64,000 nt of DNA from SZUA-309 sp965233675 (GTDB taxonomy: Bacteria > Pseudomonadota > Gammaproteobacteria > Pseudomonadales > Azotimanducaceae): assembly GCA_965233675.1 (NCBI GenBank), contig OZ247498.1, forward strand, positions 3,100,001 to 3,164,000, given 5' to 3'. Positions 16,510 through 25,335 of this stretch are shown one piece after another. Every line of letters begins with the position of its first letter. The stretch's first letter is position 1. The notes under the pieces were generated by a model. That model was not told the DNA's origin and searched no databases. It saw nothing but the letters and a program-made list of their open reading frames with translations. Position numbers and translations under genes: made by a program.

Positions 16510-19035
16510 GTGCCCTCAAGAAACCTGAAAACCTACCGTGACAGGCGTCTCGCGGACGCTACACCGGAACCTTTCGGACGTGCGCTGGTGCCGGCGACGG
16601 GCAAACTCTTTGTGGTGCAGCAGCACAAGGCGTCTCACCTCCACTTCGATCTGCGCCTGGAAATGGACGGCGTGCTGCGCTCCTGGGCCGTGCCCAAGGG
16701 CCCATCCCCGCACATGAAAGACAAGCGGTTTGCCGCTCTGGTGGAAGACCATCCACTGGATTACGCGAATTTCGAAGGGACAATTCCAGAAGAGAACTAC
16801 GGCGCGGGACAGGTGATCGTCTGGGACCGGGGTACCTGGCAATCCGTCGGAGATCCGAAAGAGGGATTAAAGAAAGGCAAATTACTTTTTGATCTTCACG
16901 GATTCAAACTGCATGGGCGCTGGACGCTCGTGCGCATGAAAGGCGGCCGTCACGCCAGCAAAGCCGCCGAGGAAGGCCGGGAATGGCTGTTCATCAAGGA
17001 GCGGGACCGCTACGAAGGTGAGGAAGGCACTTTCTCCGACCGCTCCGTCCTGTCCGGACTCAGCGTCGAAGAAATCGCGGAGCCGGCAGCCGTTTCCCGC
17101 CGCCGACTCACAGCGGCCCGCCGCCTGAAAGATGTGGTCCGAATCACCGGCGCAGACAACGCCGCGTCGATCAGCCCGATGCTCGCTACCGCCGGCGAAG
17201 CCTTCGATCACGCGGACTGGCTTTTCGAACTGAAGTACGACGGCTACCGGATCATGATCGACAGGACGCCCGACGGGGTCGTGTTGCGTTCCCGGAACGG
17301 CCATGACCTCACCGCTCGCTTTCCCGAAATCGCCCGGTCGGCGGAACGCATCCTGCCGGAGCACTATCTGATAGATGGTGAACTGGTGGTGCTGAATTCT
17401 CAGGGAGTACCGGACTTCTCGCTGCTGCAGTCACGGGCGAAACTCACTGGCGAACTGGAAGTTGCCCGGGCGGCCATCGAATTGTCCTGCACTTATTTCG
17501 CCTTCGATCTCCTCCGGCTCGGTGATGGCAAAGGCGAAGACCTGGACCTGCGGCCGATACCGCTCCTGAAGCGGAAACAGCAGCTGGAAAAACTGCTGCC
17601 GCCACAGGGCGCAATCCGCTATTCAGATCATGTCATGAAAGCGGGACGCGCCACCTATCAGGCAGCTGTGCAACTCGGCCTGGAAGGTGTCGTCGGCAAG
17701 CGAAAAAACGGCCGCTATGAATCCGGCCGTTCCAAAGCCTGGATCAAAGTGCGGCACGCAAAAACCGCCGACTTCGTGATCCTCGGCACGGTCGCGAATC
17801 GCAGTAATCCTGAAGACATCGGTTCCCTGGCGCTTGGTGAGTATCGCGGTGGCGAACTGATCTATGTGGGCCGCGCGGGCTCCGGACTCAACGCCGGTAT
17901 GCGCAGGACGCTGGAAGGTTCATTGGGTGAATCCATCGAGCGGCCGGAATTCGTCCCCGCCGACCAGGCCACAAAAGTCGCCTGGGTGAAGCCCACACTG
18001 GCCGTGGAGGTGGCGTTCAAGGAATACACCCGGGACGGGCACCTGCGGCATCCGGTGATTCAGCGACTGCGACCCGACAAACCGCTCGAAGAGTGCATCG
18101 GCGGTTTCGACGACCCGGGCGCGGTCACCCTGGCCCCTGCCCCGGAACCCGAGGTGGCGATCACCCACCCGGACAAGATCTTCTTCCCGGAGCGTGAGCT
18201 CAGCAAGCTCGATCTGATCCGCTACTACGAGAAGATCAGCCAGTGGATGCTGCCCTATCTCGCCGACCGGCCCATCGTGCTGACCCGTTACCCGGACGGC
18301 ATTCACGGCAAATCCTTTTATCAGCGGGATGCCCCGGATTTCGTGCCGGACTGGATCCGCCGGGAAGTGCTCTGGTCGGAATCCGCCGAACGGGAAGTCC
18401 GCTATTTCATCGTCGATGGTGCCGCAGCGCTGAAGTACCTGGCCAACCTGGGCACCCTGCCCATCCACACCGCGCACAGCCGGGTTGCCGATCTCGAGCA
18501 TCCGGACTGGTGCGTCCTGGATCTGGATCCGAAATCCGCGCCCTTCACCGATGTGATCACCCTGGCTCAGGCAATCGGCGAACTCGCGGACGAGCTCGAG
18601 CTGCCCGCCTACCCGAAGACGAGCGGCAAGTCCGGCCTGCACGTGATGATCCCCCTGGCGCGACAGCTCAGTCACGATCACGCCCGCACCCTGGCCGAGC
18701 TGATGGCCCGGGAGATCGTCGCCCGCTACCCGGAGATCAGCACCGTCGCCCGGTCCCTCAAGGCGCGGGCAGGCAAGGTGTATGTGGATTTCGGTCAGAA
18801 TGGACAGGGTCGGCTGCTGGTCGCCCCGTTCAGTGTTCGCGCCGAACCGGCCGCATCGGTTTCCATGCCCCTGAAATGGTCGGAGGTGAACGGTCGTCTC
18901 GAGAACGCCAACTATCACATCGGCAATGCCATACGCCGCATGCAGCGGCTGGGGGAAGATCCACTGGCGGGCGTACTCGAGGACCAACCGGACCTGGTCC
19001 GTGCGCTTTCACTGCTCGCGGAGATCTCGGACTGA
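16510..19035 (+). CDS. ligD: multifunctional DNA ligase D
   Basis: 841 residues from a GTG at 16510 with TAAGG about 7 bp upstream; no nearby ATG fits. Domain order is phosphoesterase (residues about 10-190; VVQQHKASHLHFDLRLE, EDHPLDYANFEGTIP), ATP-dependent ligase (about 220-520; adenylated Lys in FELKYDGYRIM, then DGELVVL and EGVVGKR), and polymerase/primase (about 550-830; HPDKIFFPERELSKLDLIRYY, DLDP, TSGKSGLHVMIPL). With Ku it repairs double-strand breaks by end joining. The linker between phosphoesterase and ligase is about 30 residues. Confidence 0.97.
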   Translation: MPSRNLKTYRDRRLADATPEPFGRALVPATGKLFVVQQHKASHLHFDLRLEMDGVLRSWAVPKGPSPHMKDKRFAALVEDHPLDYANFEGTIPEENYGAGQVIVWDRGTWQSVGDPKEGLKKGKLLFDLHGFKLHGRWTLVRMKGGRHASKAAEEGREWLFIKERDRYEGEEGTFSDRSVLSGLSVEEIAEPAAVSRRRLTAARRLKDVVRITGADNAASISPMLATAGEAFDHADWLFELKYDGYRIMIDRTPDGVVLRSRNGHDLTARFPEIARSAERILPEHYLIDGELVVLNSQGVPDFSLLQSRAKLTGELEVARAAIELSCTYFAFDLLRLGDGKGEDLDLRPIPLLKRKQQLEKLLPPQGAIRYSDHVMKAGRATYQAAVQLGLEGVVGKRKNGRYESGRSKAWIKVRHAKTADFVILGTVANRSNPEDIGSLALGEYRGGELIYVGRAGSGLNAGMRRTLEGSLGESIERPEFVPADQATKVAWVKPTLAVEVAFKEYTRDGHLRHPVIQRLRPDKPLEECIGGFDDPGAVTLAPAPEPEVAITHPDKIFFPERELSKLDLIRYYEKISQWMLPYLADRPIVLTRYPDGIHGKSFYQRDAPDFVPDWIRREVLWSESAEREVRYFIVDGAAALKYLANLGTLPIHTAHSRVADLEHPDWCVLDLDPKSAPFTDVITLAQAIGELADELELPAYPKTSGKSGLHVMIPLARQLSHDHARTLAELMAREIVARYPEISTVARSLKARAGKVYVDFGQNGQGRLLVAPFSVRAEPAASVSMPLKWSEVNGRLENANYHIGNAIRRMQRLGEDPLAGVLEDQPDLVRALSLLAEISD

Positions 19036-19065
19036 CTCATCAGCGCGGGACTGCAGACGGAACAA

Positions 19066-19560
19066 TCAGATGTCTGAGGTGAGCGCCTGGGCCAACAGGG
19101 CCATCGCGGCCTGCGTGAATTGCCACATATTGGCTTCACGTTCATCGCTTCCGGTCTGAACCGTCGTGGTGAGGGTGACAGGCCCGTCAACGGCCAGCAC
19201 ACAGGTGCCCGCCGGATGACCATACCGGGCACCCGCAGGCCCGGCGGCGCCCAGTTCCGCAATCCCCCAGGTGGCATCCAGCTGTTCCCGGGCCCGTTGG
19301 GCAAAGCGCTGCACCATGGGCTCAGAAAGCGGTTCGAGCCCTTCCACATCCGCGGCGCTGATACGAAGCAGCTCACGACGGGATACCAGGGTGTAAACCA
19401 CACTGCTGCCGAGGAAGTAAGCGGATGCACCGGCGACCGACAGCAGCGACGCGCCAATCAGGCCGCCCGTCGATGACTCCGCCACCGCCACCGTTTCGCC
19501 TCGGGCCTTGAGCAGCTCACCGATTCGAGCCACCTGAGTGGTATGAAGTATCTGATCCAT
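19066..19560 (-). CDS. nicotinamide-nucleotide amidohydrolase PncC / CinA C-terminal family
   Basis: 164 residues, corresponding to the stand-alone C-terminal domain of CinA. Landmarks are VAVAESSTGGLIGASLLSVAGAS (catalytic Ser in ESSTGG), the YF(L)GSSVVYT strand and ELGAAGPAGARYGHPAGTC. The usual ESCTGG motif is ESSTGG here. The enzyme deamidates NMN in pyridine-nucleotide recycling. It converges with ligD and is divergent from the LLM oxidoreductase gene. Confidence 0.88.
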   Translation of the reverse strand: MDQILHTTQVARIGELLKARGETVAVAESSTGGLIGASLLSVAGASAYFLGSSVVYTLVSRRELLRISAADVEGLEPLSEPMVQRFAQRAREQLDATWGIAELGAAGPAGARYGHPAGTCVLAVDGPVTLTTTVQTGSDEREANMWQFTQAAMALLAQALTSDI

Positions 19561-19630
19561 GGTTTCGTCGAACCCTCTGTTGCGCCCAACCTCTATACTG
19601 CTACGTTATGAAAATTGACGGGAGGATCAA

Positions 19631-20656
19631 ATGACGGAAAAGACGCTGAAGGTCGGTCTGCAGCTCGGCTACTGGAGTGCCAGTCCGCCGGAGAACTTCC
19701 TGGCCCTGGCAAAAGAAGCGGAAACACTCGGCTTCGATTCGGTGTGGACCGCAGAAGCCTACGGCTCCGATGCTCTCACCCCACTGGCCTGGATCGGCTC
19801 TCAGACAGAACGCATCCGGCTCGGCACCGGCGTCTGTCAGCTCTCTGCCCGCTCCCCGACCGCCATGGCCATGGCCGCCATGACCCTCGATCATCTGTCC
19901 AAGGGCCGGATGATCCTCGGTCTCGGCGTATCTGGTCCACAGGTGGTGGAAGGCTGGTACGGCGCGCCCTTCTCGAAGCCGTTGTCACGTACCCGGGAGT
20001 ACATCGACATCATCCGGCAGGTGCTGGCCCGGGAGGCGCCGGTGGAGAACAAAGGCGAACACTACCCGTTGCCTTACGAGGGTGACGGCAGCTGGGGACT
20101 CGGCAAACCGCTGAAATCCATCGTCCATCCCTATCGGAAAGACCTGCCCATCTTCCTGGGCGCCGAAGGGCCGAAGAATGTCGCCCTGGCCGCGGAAGCC
20201 TGCGACGGCTGGCTGCCCCTGTACTACTCGCCGTTCCGCCAGGAGACCTACAGCGCCTCCCTCACAAACGCCCGATCGGATTTCGAGATCACTCAGGGTG
20301 TGGTGGTCAACATCACCGACGACATCGACGCGGGTCTGATGCCGGTGAAGCACATGCTGGCGCTCTACGTGGGCGGTATGGGTGCAAAGAAACGCAATTT
20401 CCACAAGGAACTGGTCACCCGTATGGGCTTCGGTGAGGCAGCAGACAAGGTGCAGGCGCTGTTTCTTTCAGGCAAGAAACTGGAAGCCGCGCACGCGGTG
20501 CCGGACGCCCTGGCCGACGAGATCTCGCTGGTGGGACCGGAAGGCAGGATTCGGGAGCGGATCAGTGTCTGGCGGGATACGCCGGTGACGTCCTTGCTGG
20601 TTTCCGCTCGCAATCCGGCAGAACTCGAGACCATGGCCAGACTGGTACTGGGCTGA
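19631..20656 (+). CDS. LLM-class flavin/F420-dependent oxidoreductase
   Basis: 341 residues, TIM-barrel luciferase-like fold. Landmarks are KVGLQLGYWS, EAETLGFDSVWTAEAYGSDALTPLAWIGSQTERIRLGTGVCQL, RSPTAMAMAAMTLDHLSKGRMILGLGVSGPQVVEGWYG and the C-terminal DEISLVGPEGRIRERI. The pattern resembles the F420-dependent members named after mycobacterial homologues, but an FMN cofactor is possible, since F420 synthesis is not shown here. GGGAGGATCAA lies before the ATG. The substrate is unknown. Confidence 0.9.
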   Translation: MTEKTLKVGLQLGYWSASPPENFLALAKEAETLGFDSVWTAEAYGSDALTPLAWIGSQTERIRLGTGVCQLSARSPTAMAMAAMTLDHLSKGRMILGLGVSGPQVVEGWYGAPFSKPLSRTREYIDIIRQVLAREAPVENKGEHYPLPYEGDGSWGLGKPLKSIVHPYRKDLPIFLGAEGPKNVALAAEACDGWLPLYYSPFRQETYSASLTNARSDFEITQGVVVNITDDIDAGLMPVKHMLALYVGGMGAKKRNFHKELVTRMGFGEAADKVQALFLSGKKLEAAHAVPDALADEISLVGPEGRIRERISVWRDTPVTSLLVSARNPAELETMARLVLG

Positions 20657-20665
20657 CCGGCAGAT

Positions 20666-20695
20666 AAAAAAACCCCGGACGACAGCCGTCCGGGG
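20666..20695 (-). terminator. intrinsic terminator of the nirS transcript
   Basis: A perfect 9-bp stem (CCCCGGACG at 20673-20681, CGTCCGGGG at 20687-20695, 5-nt loop) is followed on the minus strand by seven T residues (20666-20672). It ends the TonB receptor-nirS transcript 35 bp after the nirS stop. On the plus strand it lies 10 bp after the LLM gene but lacks a T-run there. Confidence 0.9.
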
Positions 20696-20730
20696 ACGCA
20701 AACCTCGCTGGCACAGTCGGACGGCTGCGC

Positions 20731-22875
20731 TCAGTATGTGTCCGTCACCGTGTTGTGGACATTGAACTTACCGGTGGGCGTGATGAGACGCTTGTCTTTG
20801 ATCACCGCCTTCAGCTGCCGGGTCCTGTCATCCACCACCACGATAGCGGATTCCTCCTCCATACCGCTCCAGACGGAGAACCAGACTTCGTCGCCTGCCT
20901 TGTTGAACTCGGGCTGAACGACCCGTTTCGGACCTGGCCCAAGCTCGGCCCACTCGGCGATAGGCAACACCTCATACCCGCCCTCCAAATTGTTCACGTC
21001 GAATACCGCTACCGACTGGCTGACCGCCGGATCCGGATTGAGCGGGGAATCCACCCAGAGGTTGCTCGACTTGGGATGGCTCTTGACGAACAGCGAGCCA
21101 CCGCCCTGCCCCTGGAGAACGCGCACCACCTTCCACGCATTATCCGCATGCTTCTTCGGATCCGTTGCGATGACCGTGATGTTGGCGTTACCCAGCGCGC
21201 TGGTCACCCAGACCGGCCCGTAGTCGGGGTCGGTCAGATTCGCACCGCGGCCCGGATGAGGAATCTTCTCCACATCGATCAGCGCGGCGAGCTTCCGGTC
21301 CTTCGAATCCACCACGGCGATCTTGTCGGACTGGTTGGCCGCCGTCAGGAAGTAGCGCTTCGATCGGTCCCAACCGCCATCGTGCAGGAAACGGGCCGCA
21401 TTGATGGTGGTTTCGGTCAGGTTATCGATGTCCTCGTAGTTCACCAGCTTGATGAGGCCGGTTTCCTTGATGTTGATGATGAACTCGGGATGCTCGTGTG
21501 AGGCCACGATGGCAGCCACCCGGGGTTCCGGATGATATTCCTGGGTGTCCACGGTCATACCACGGGTGGAAACCACTTTCAGCGGTTCCAGGGTGCCGCC
21601 ATCCATCACCACGTACTGAGGCGGCCAGTAGGCGCCGGCAACCGCGAACTTATCCTCGTAGCCCTTGTACTTGGAGGTTTCGACCGAGCGAGCCTCCAGA
21701 CCGATACGGATTTCCGACACCTTCTGTGGCGGATCCATATACAGATCGATCATGTCCACCTTGCCGTCCCGGCCGATGGTGTACATGTAACGGCTGGACG
21801 CGGACGGACGGGAGATATGTACCGCATAGCCGGTCTTGATGATCGCCAGGATCTTCTTGCTGGGCCCATCGATGATGGCCACCTCGCCGGAATCCCTGAG
21901 GGTTACCGCGAACATATCCTCCACATCGTAACGGTGCTGCGGACGCTTCGTACGCTGGGATTCCGGAACGATCAGGTTCCAGGTTTCGGTGATCTCCGGC
22001 AGCCCGAATTCAGGCGGCGTGGGAGGCGGGTGCTGAAGGAATCGGGCCAGCTGGGAGATTTCCTCCGGGGTGAAGTCGCCCGAGGTACCCCAGTTCGGCA
22101 TACCGGCCGGAGAACCATAGTTGATCATGGTTTCCAGATACTGAGTCCCCTTCTCCCGGGTGATATCCGTGGTCAGGGGCTTGCCGGTAGCGCCTTTGCG
22201 CAGCACGCCGTGACAACCCGCGCAACGTTCGAAGTAAAGCTGGGTGGCGTGGGCAAACTCATCCCTGGTCATCGCCGGCCCTTCGGTGGAAACCATGAGG
22301 TCCAGTGCTTCCGCACCGAGCGGCGAGGGTGCGCCTGAGTAGGCCATCTCCGTTTCCGGGCTTTCGCCAGGGTGCGGTCCACCTTCAACCCCTTCTCCGG
22401 CGAACGCTGCCCGCTGCTTCGCCACATCCTCGCCGGTGACAGAACCGCCATCGTTGCCCCAGGCATTCAGCACGTAAGTCACGATGGCTGCGACGTTTTC
22501 GTCGGACAGATAGGCCAGGTGCGGCATCACAGAGTTATAGGTGACGCCGTTCACCTCGATTTCCCCGGACACACCCTGCAGTACCGCCGAAATGGCACGC
22601 TCGGGATGATCCTCGAGATAGTCTGAACCGGCGAGCGGCGGAAACACCCCCGCCATGCCCTCACCGGTTGGCTGGTGACAGGACTGGCAATAGGCTTCGT
22701 AGCCGGCTTTTCCCGTATCCCCCCGCGCCACTTCGGCAGCATGCACCTCGGCGGCCGCATAGAGGCTGGAGGCACCCATGAAAGCCGCGATGCCGGTCAG
22801 CGCTGCAGCCACCCGGCGTGCGACGCCGGACCTGCGCTGCTGACGGCCGTCGGGCCTGTCTGATGGCAACTTCAT
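20731..22875 (-). CDS. nirS: cytochrome cd1 nitrite reductase with an extra N-terminal cytochrome c domain
   Basis: 714 residues from ATG 22875, which has AGGGGA 7 bp upstream; the in-frame ATG at 22911 lacks such a site. A signal peptide (to about 48) leads into a first cytochrome c (Cys63-x-x-Cys66-His67; Met in NSVMPHL). The second, canonical NirS cytochrome c follows (Cys218, Cys221, His222). From about 300 to the end is the eight-bladed d1-haem propeller with GYAVHISRPSASSRYMY, ASHEHPEFIINIKETG and KIPHPGRGAN, carrying the axial and two substrate-site His residues. It reduces nitrite to NO in the periplasm. Typical NirS has only one cytochrome c domain. No d1-haem synthesis genes are nearby. 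Confidence 0.93.
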   Translation of the reverse strand: MKLPSDRPDGRQQRRSGVARRVAAALTGIAAFMGASSLYAAAEVHAAEVARGDTGKAGYEAYCQSCHQPTGEGMAGVFPPLAGSDYLEDHPERAISAVLQGVSGEIEVNGVTYNSVMPHLAYLSDENVAAIVTYVLNAWGNDGGSVTGEDVAKQRAAFAGEGVEGGPHPGESPETEMAYSGAPSPLGAEALDLMVSTEGPAMTRDEFAHATQLYFERCAGCHGVLRKGATGKPLTTDITREKGTQYLETMINYGSPAGMPNWGTSGDFTPEEISQLARFLQHPPPTPPEFGLPEITETWNLIVPESQRTKRPQHRYDVEDMFAVTLRDSGEVAIIDGPSKKILAIIKTGYAVHISRPSASSRYMYTIGRDGKVDMIDLYMDPPQKVSEIRIGLEARSVETSKYKGYEDKFAVAGAYWPPQYVVMDGGTLEPLKVVSTRGMTVDTQEYHPEPRVAAIVASHEHPEFIINIKETGLIKLVNYEDIDNLTETTINAARFLHDGGWDRSKRYFLTAANQSDKIAVVDSKDRKLAALIDVEKIPHPGRGANLTDPDYGPVWVTSALGNANITVIATDPKKHADNAWKVVRVLQGQGGGSLFVKSHPKSSNLWVDSPLNPDPAVSQSVAVFDVNNLEGGYEVLPIAEWAELGPGPKRVVQPEFNKAGDEVWFSVWSGMEEESAIVVVDDRTRQLKAVIKDKRLITPTGKFNVHNTVTDTY

Positions 22876-22923
22876 ATCTGATCCCCTGTGTCGATTAATT
22901 GCCGTTTTCACCCCTATGGCCGA

Positions 22924-25143
22924 CTAGAGATTCACCCGCAGGGCAACGCTGCCGTAGCGTCCCGGTGCAGAGAGGTAGTCTATCATGGGGTCGTTTTCCG
23001 TTCGGTTGCGGACGGAGCTCCATTGCCAGTAGGTCCTGTCGAAGGCGTTGAAGAGTCCAGCATCGATGCGGACGTTTCTGCTGATCCGCCAGCTGGCGGT
23101 CAGATCGAGAATCGCGTATCCATCAGTGGTCACCTGACCCGCCACGCTATCGTCCACGCGATCCTGCGCAGCCACCGCCGTGACGATCATGCCCAGCCGC
23201 CAGCGGGCATCGGGTTCCCAGATCAGTGAAGTAACAAGCTCTGCCGGATCGACCGTATTGAGCGGTTCATCGTTGGTCCGGTTGTTGCCGCGGGTGAGGC
23301 TGGCGGCGGCGTCCAGAGAGAGTCCGGACACCCAATGATCGAGCGAAAAGCCGAACGTGGCCTCAGCGCCATACACCCGTGCCTTGTCGATGTTCCGGGA
23401 CTGGAAGATCAGATTGCCGGTTTCAGGATCCAGCCCCAGGTTCACCTTGGTTTCGATCAGATCCTCGTAGTCAGCGCCGAACGCGGCAATCGTCCAGCGC
23501 ATCCGGTCACCTCGATAGCGGTAGCCCAGCTCAATCCCGTCCGAAGTTTCCGGCTTGAGGTCCGGGTTCGGTATCGCCTGATAACCGAACAACGGGATGT
23601 TGAAGCCGATGTTCAGGTCTTCGAACGGTGGCGCGCGAAAGCCATGGGCATACTGAAAATAAACTTCCGAGGCAGAGTCGAACTTCCAGATGGCGCCGAG
23701 CTTCGGAGCCAGGGAAGACTCGTTCGAGTCCACCACCGGCGTCTCGGGGTTATCTGCGCTGAAAATGGGGTCGATGCGGGCGTCGAGGTCGTAGCTCTGA
23801 TAGCGCAGACCGGGGATGACTGTGAAGCGGCCCAGAGTGATCTCGTCGTGCACGTACAGGGCGAACTCCTGAACGCTGGAGTTGGGAAAGTCGCGCACCG
23901 GCATGACCTCACCCAGCAGCCAGTTGCTGGACGTACCGGCGGCGAGATCGTGGGTGCGACCGTCGCGCTGCTCTTCGATGTCGCTGGCTTCATAAGAGAG
24001 TCCCCAGGCAACCCGATGCTCCGTCCGACGCGTGGCGAACGTGGATTCCAGATCCAGAGTTATTCCCCAGGTCTCGGTGTCGTATCGGAAGTAACGCTCA
24101 TTCAGCGTGTTGATGGGTGCTCGCAGATCATCCGTATGCTGTTCCACCCGTACATCCTGCCAGTAGACGTTGGCTCTGCCGCTGTCGAGCCAGGTTCGCT
24201 CGACGTCGAAGTCATAGCCGAGGGTGGCCGAGTAGCGACGACGCTCATCATCACCGATGAGGCTGGTGGTATTGCGGAACTGGCGCCCGCTGCCGAGCAC
24301 GCTGACCATATCCGTGCCCACCTGCTCATCGAAGATGGAACCGTCCAGACGGATCCGGTTACCCCCTGGCAGGGTGTAACCGGTTTTCAGAAACAGTGAC
24401 TTCTGCGTGCGGTCCTGACTATCCGGCTCATCGACCGCGGAGCGATCGACCTCGTGTCCGTCTTTACGGGACAGATGCATCACACCGTCCATGGCGCCCG
24501 GGCCAAATTCTCCACCCAGCGCCACAGAAGCATTCAGCGTCGAGGAATCATCACGTCCTGACCAGGTCGCGCTGCCGCCAAGATGGAGCGGATCGCCCAT
24601 CAGGTACTCCTGCGGATCACGGGTGACCATCGCAAAAACCCCACCAAGTGCATCGTTGCCGAACAGGGTGGAAGCCGGGCCACGCAGAATCTCGATCCTC
24701 GATACAGCGTCCGCAACCAGGAAGTCCTGCCCGGCATTCGAAAAAGAACCCACGTCGAACTGATCCGGGATGGGCACGCCGTCTATGAGGCTTGCCACTC
24801 GATTACCGGAGAGACCGCGTATGGCGATCTCGGTTTCGCCGAATCGACTGTCCGCAGATGCCACACTGATACCGGGTGTGTAGCGGACAATATCGGAGAG
24901 CGTGGTCGCCATCTCGTCCACCAGATTCTGGTGGGTGATCACGTCAACTTTACCTACCACGTTGTCCCGGGAGCGCGGCAGCCGGGCGCCCACCACGAGA
25001 ATCTCGTCGATGAACGCAATGTCGGAACCGGTTTCCGACTCCGCCCCTGCCTCTGAACCGAGCACAGGATGCGGGAAGGACAGGGCCGTGAAGATCAGGG
25101 CAGCGGTATGGCAGGTGGCTGATCTCAAGATAGAGAGGCTCAT
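22924..25143 (-). CDS. TonB-dependent outer-membrane receptor, haem-receptor type
   Basis: 739 residues from ATG 25143. A signal peptide (to about 30) is followed by a TonB-box-like ILVVGARLPRSRDNVVG, a plug domain (LSDIVRYTPGISV, GLSGNRVASLIDGVPIP, RIEILRGPASTLFGNDALGGV) and a 22-strand-type barrel ending in VALRVNL with a C-terminal hydrophobic residue. HGFRAPPFEDLN and IPNPDLKPETSDGIELGY resemble the FRAP and NPNL boxes of haem/haemoglobin receptors. nirS starts 48 bp after its stop, so both are probably one transcript. A direct repeat (TTCTTGTTC, 25153 and 25164) sits just upstream of the start. No Fur box was seen. Confidence 0.9.
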   Translation of the reverse strand: MSLSILRSATCHTAALIFTALSFPHPVLGSEAGAESETGSDIAFIDEILVVGARLPRSRDNVVGKVDVITHQNLVDEMATTLSDIVRYTPGISVASADSRFGETEIAIRGLSGNRVASLIDGVPIPDQFDVGSFSNAGQDFLVADAVSRIEILRGPASTLFGNDALGGVFAMVTRDPQEYLMGDPLHLGGSATWSGRDDSSTLNASVALGGEFGPGAMDGVMHLSRKDGHEVDRSAVDEPDSQDRTQKSLFLKTGYTLPGGNRIRLDGSIFDEQVGTDMVSVLGSGRQFRNTTSLIGDDERRRYSATLGYDFDVERTWLDSGRANVYWQDVRVEQHTDDLRAPINTLNERYFRYDTETWGITLDLESTFATRRTEHRVAWGLSYEASDIEEQRDGRTHDLAAGTSSNWLLGEVMPVRDFPNSSVQEFALYVHDEITLGRFTVIPGLRYQSYDLDARIDPIFSADNPETPVVDSNESSLAPKLGAIWKFDSASEVYFQYAHGFRAPPFEDLNIGFNIPLFGYQAIPNPDLKPETSDGIELGYRYRGDRMRWTIAAFGADYEDLIETKVNLGLDPETGNLIFQSRNIDKARVYGAEATFGFSLDHWVSGLSLDAAASLTRGNNRTNDEPLNTVDPAELVTSLIWEPDARWRLGMIVTAVAAQDRVDDSVAGQVTTDGYAILDLTASWRISRNVRIDAGLFNAFDRTYWQWSSVRNRTENDPMIDYLSAPGRYGSVALRVNL

Positions 25144-25335
25144 GTGTGGAAATTCTTGTTCAGTTCTTGTTCTACTGGCCCGATACACAGTCTCTCCGAA
25201 GTGAGGAAGGCCCTCACTCCGGGGAATCCCCTAGCCGCGTAGCAACAACTCCCGGTGATGACAATCGAGGGTGCTGCCTATGCTTCATCGCGCAGTAGAA
25301 GGCGACCAATGCCATCTGATAAGGGGATAGCAAGC

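Noticed and set aside
18243..19082. Long plus-strand ORF within ligD in another frame
   Set aside because: High-GC shadow of ligD, with Arg/Pro/Gly-rich composition and no motif.
22876..22923. FNR/Dnr-type box (TTGAT-N4-ATCAA) before nirS
   Set aside because: No acceptable match was seen in the 48-bp spacer or upstream of the TonB receptor start.
25201..25230. Hairpins GTGAGG/CCTCAC and GGGG-AAT-CCCC between the TonB receptor and the porin
   Set aside because: Short stems in a divergent promoter region, no T-run and no known operator; not strong enough for a feature.
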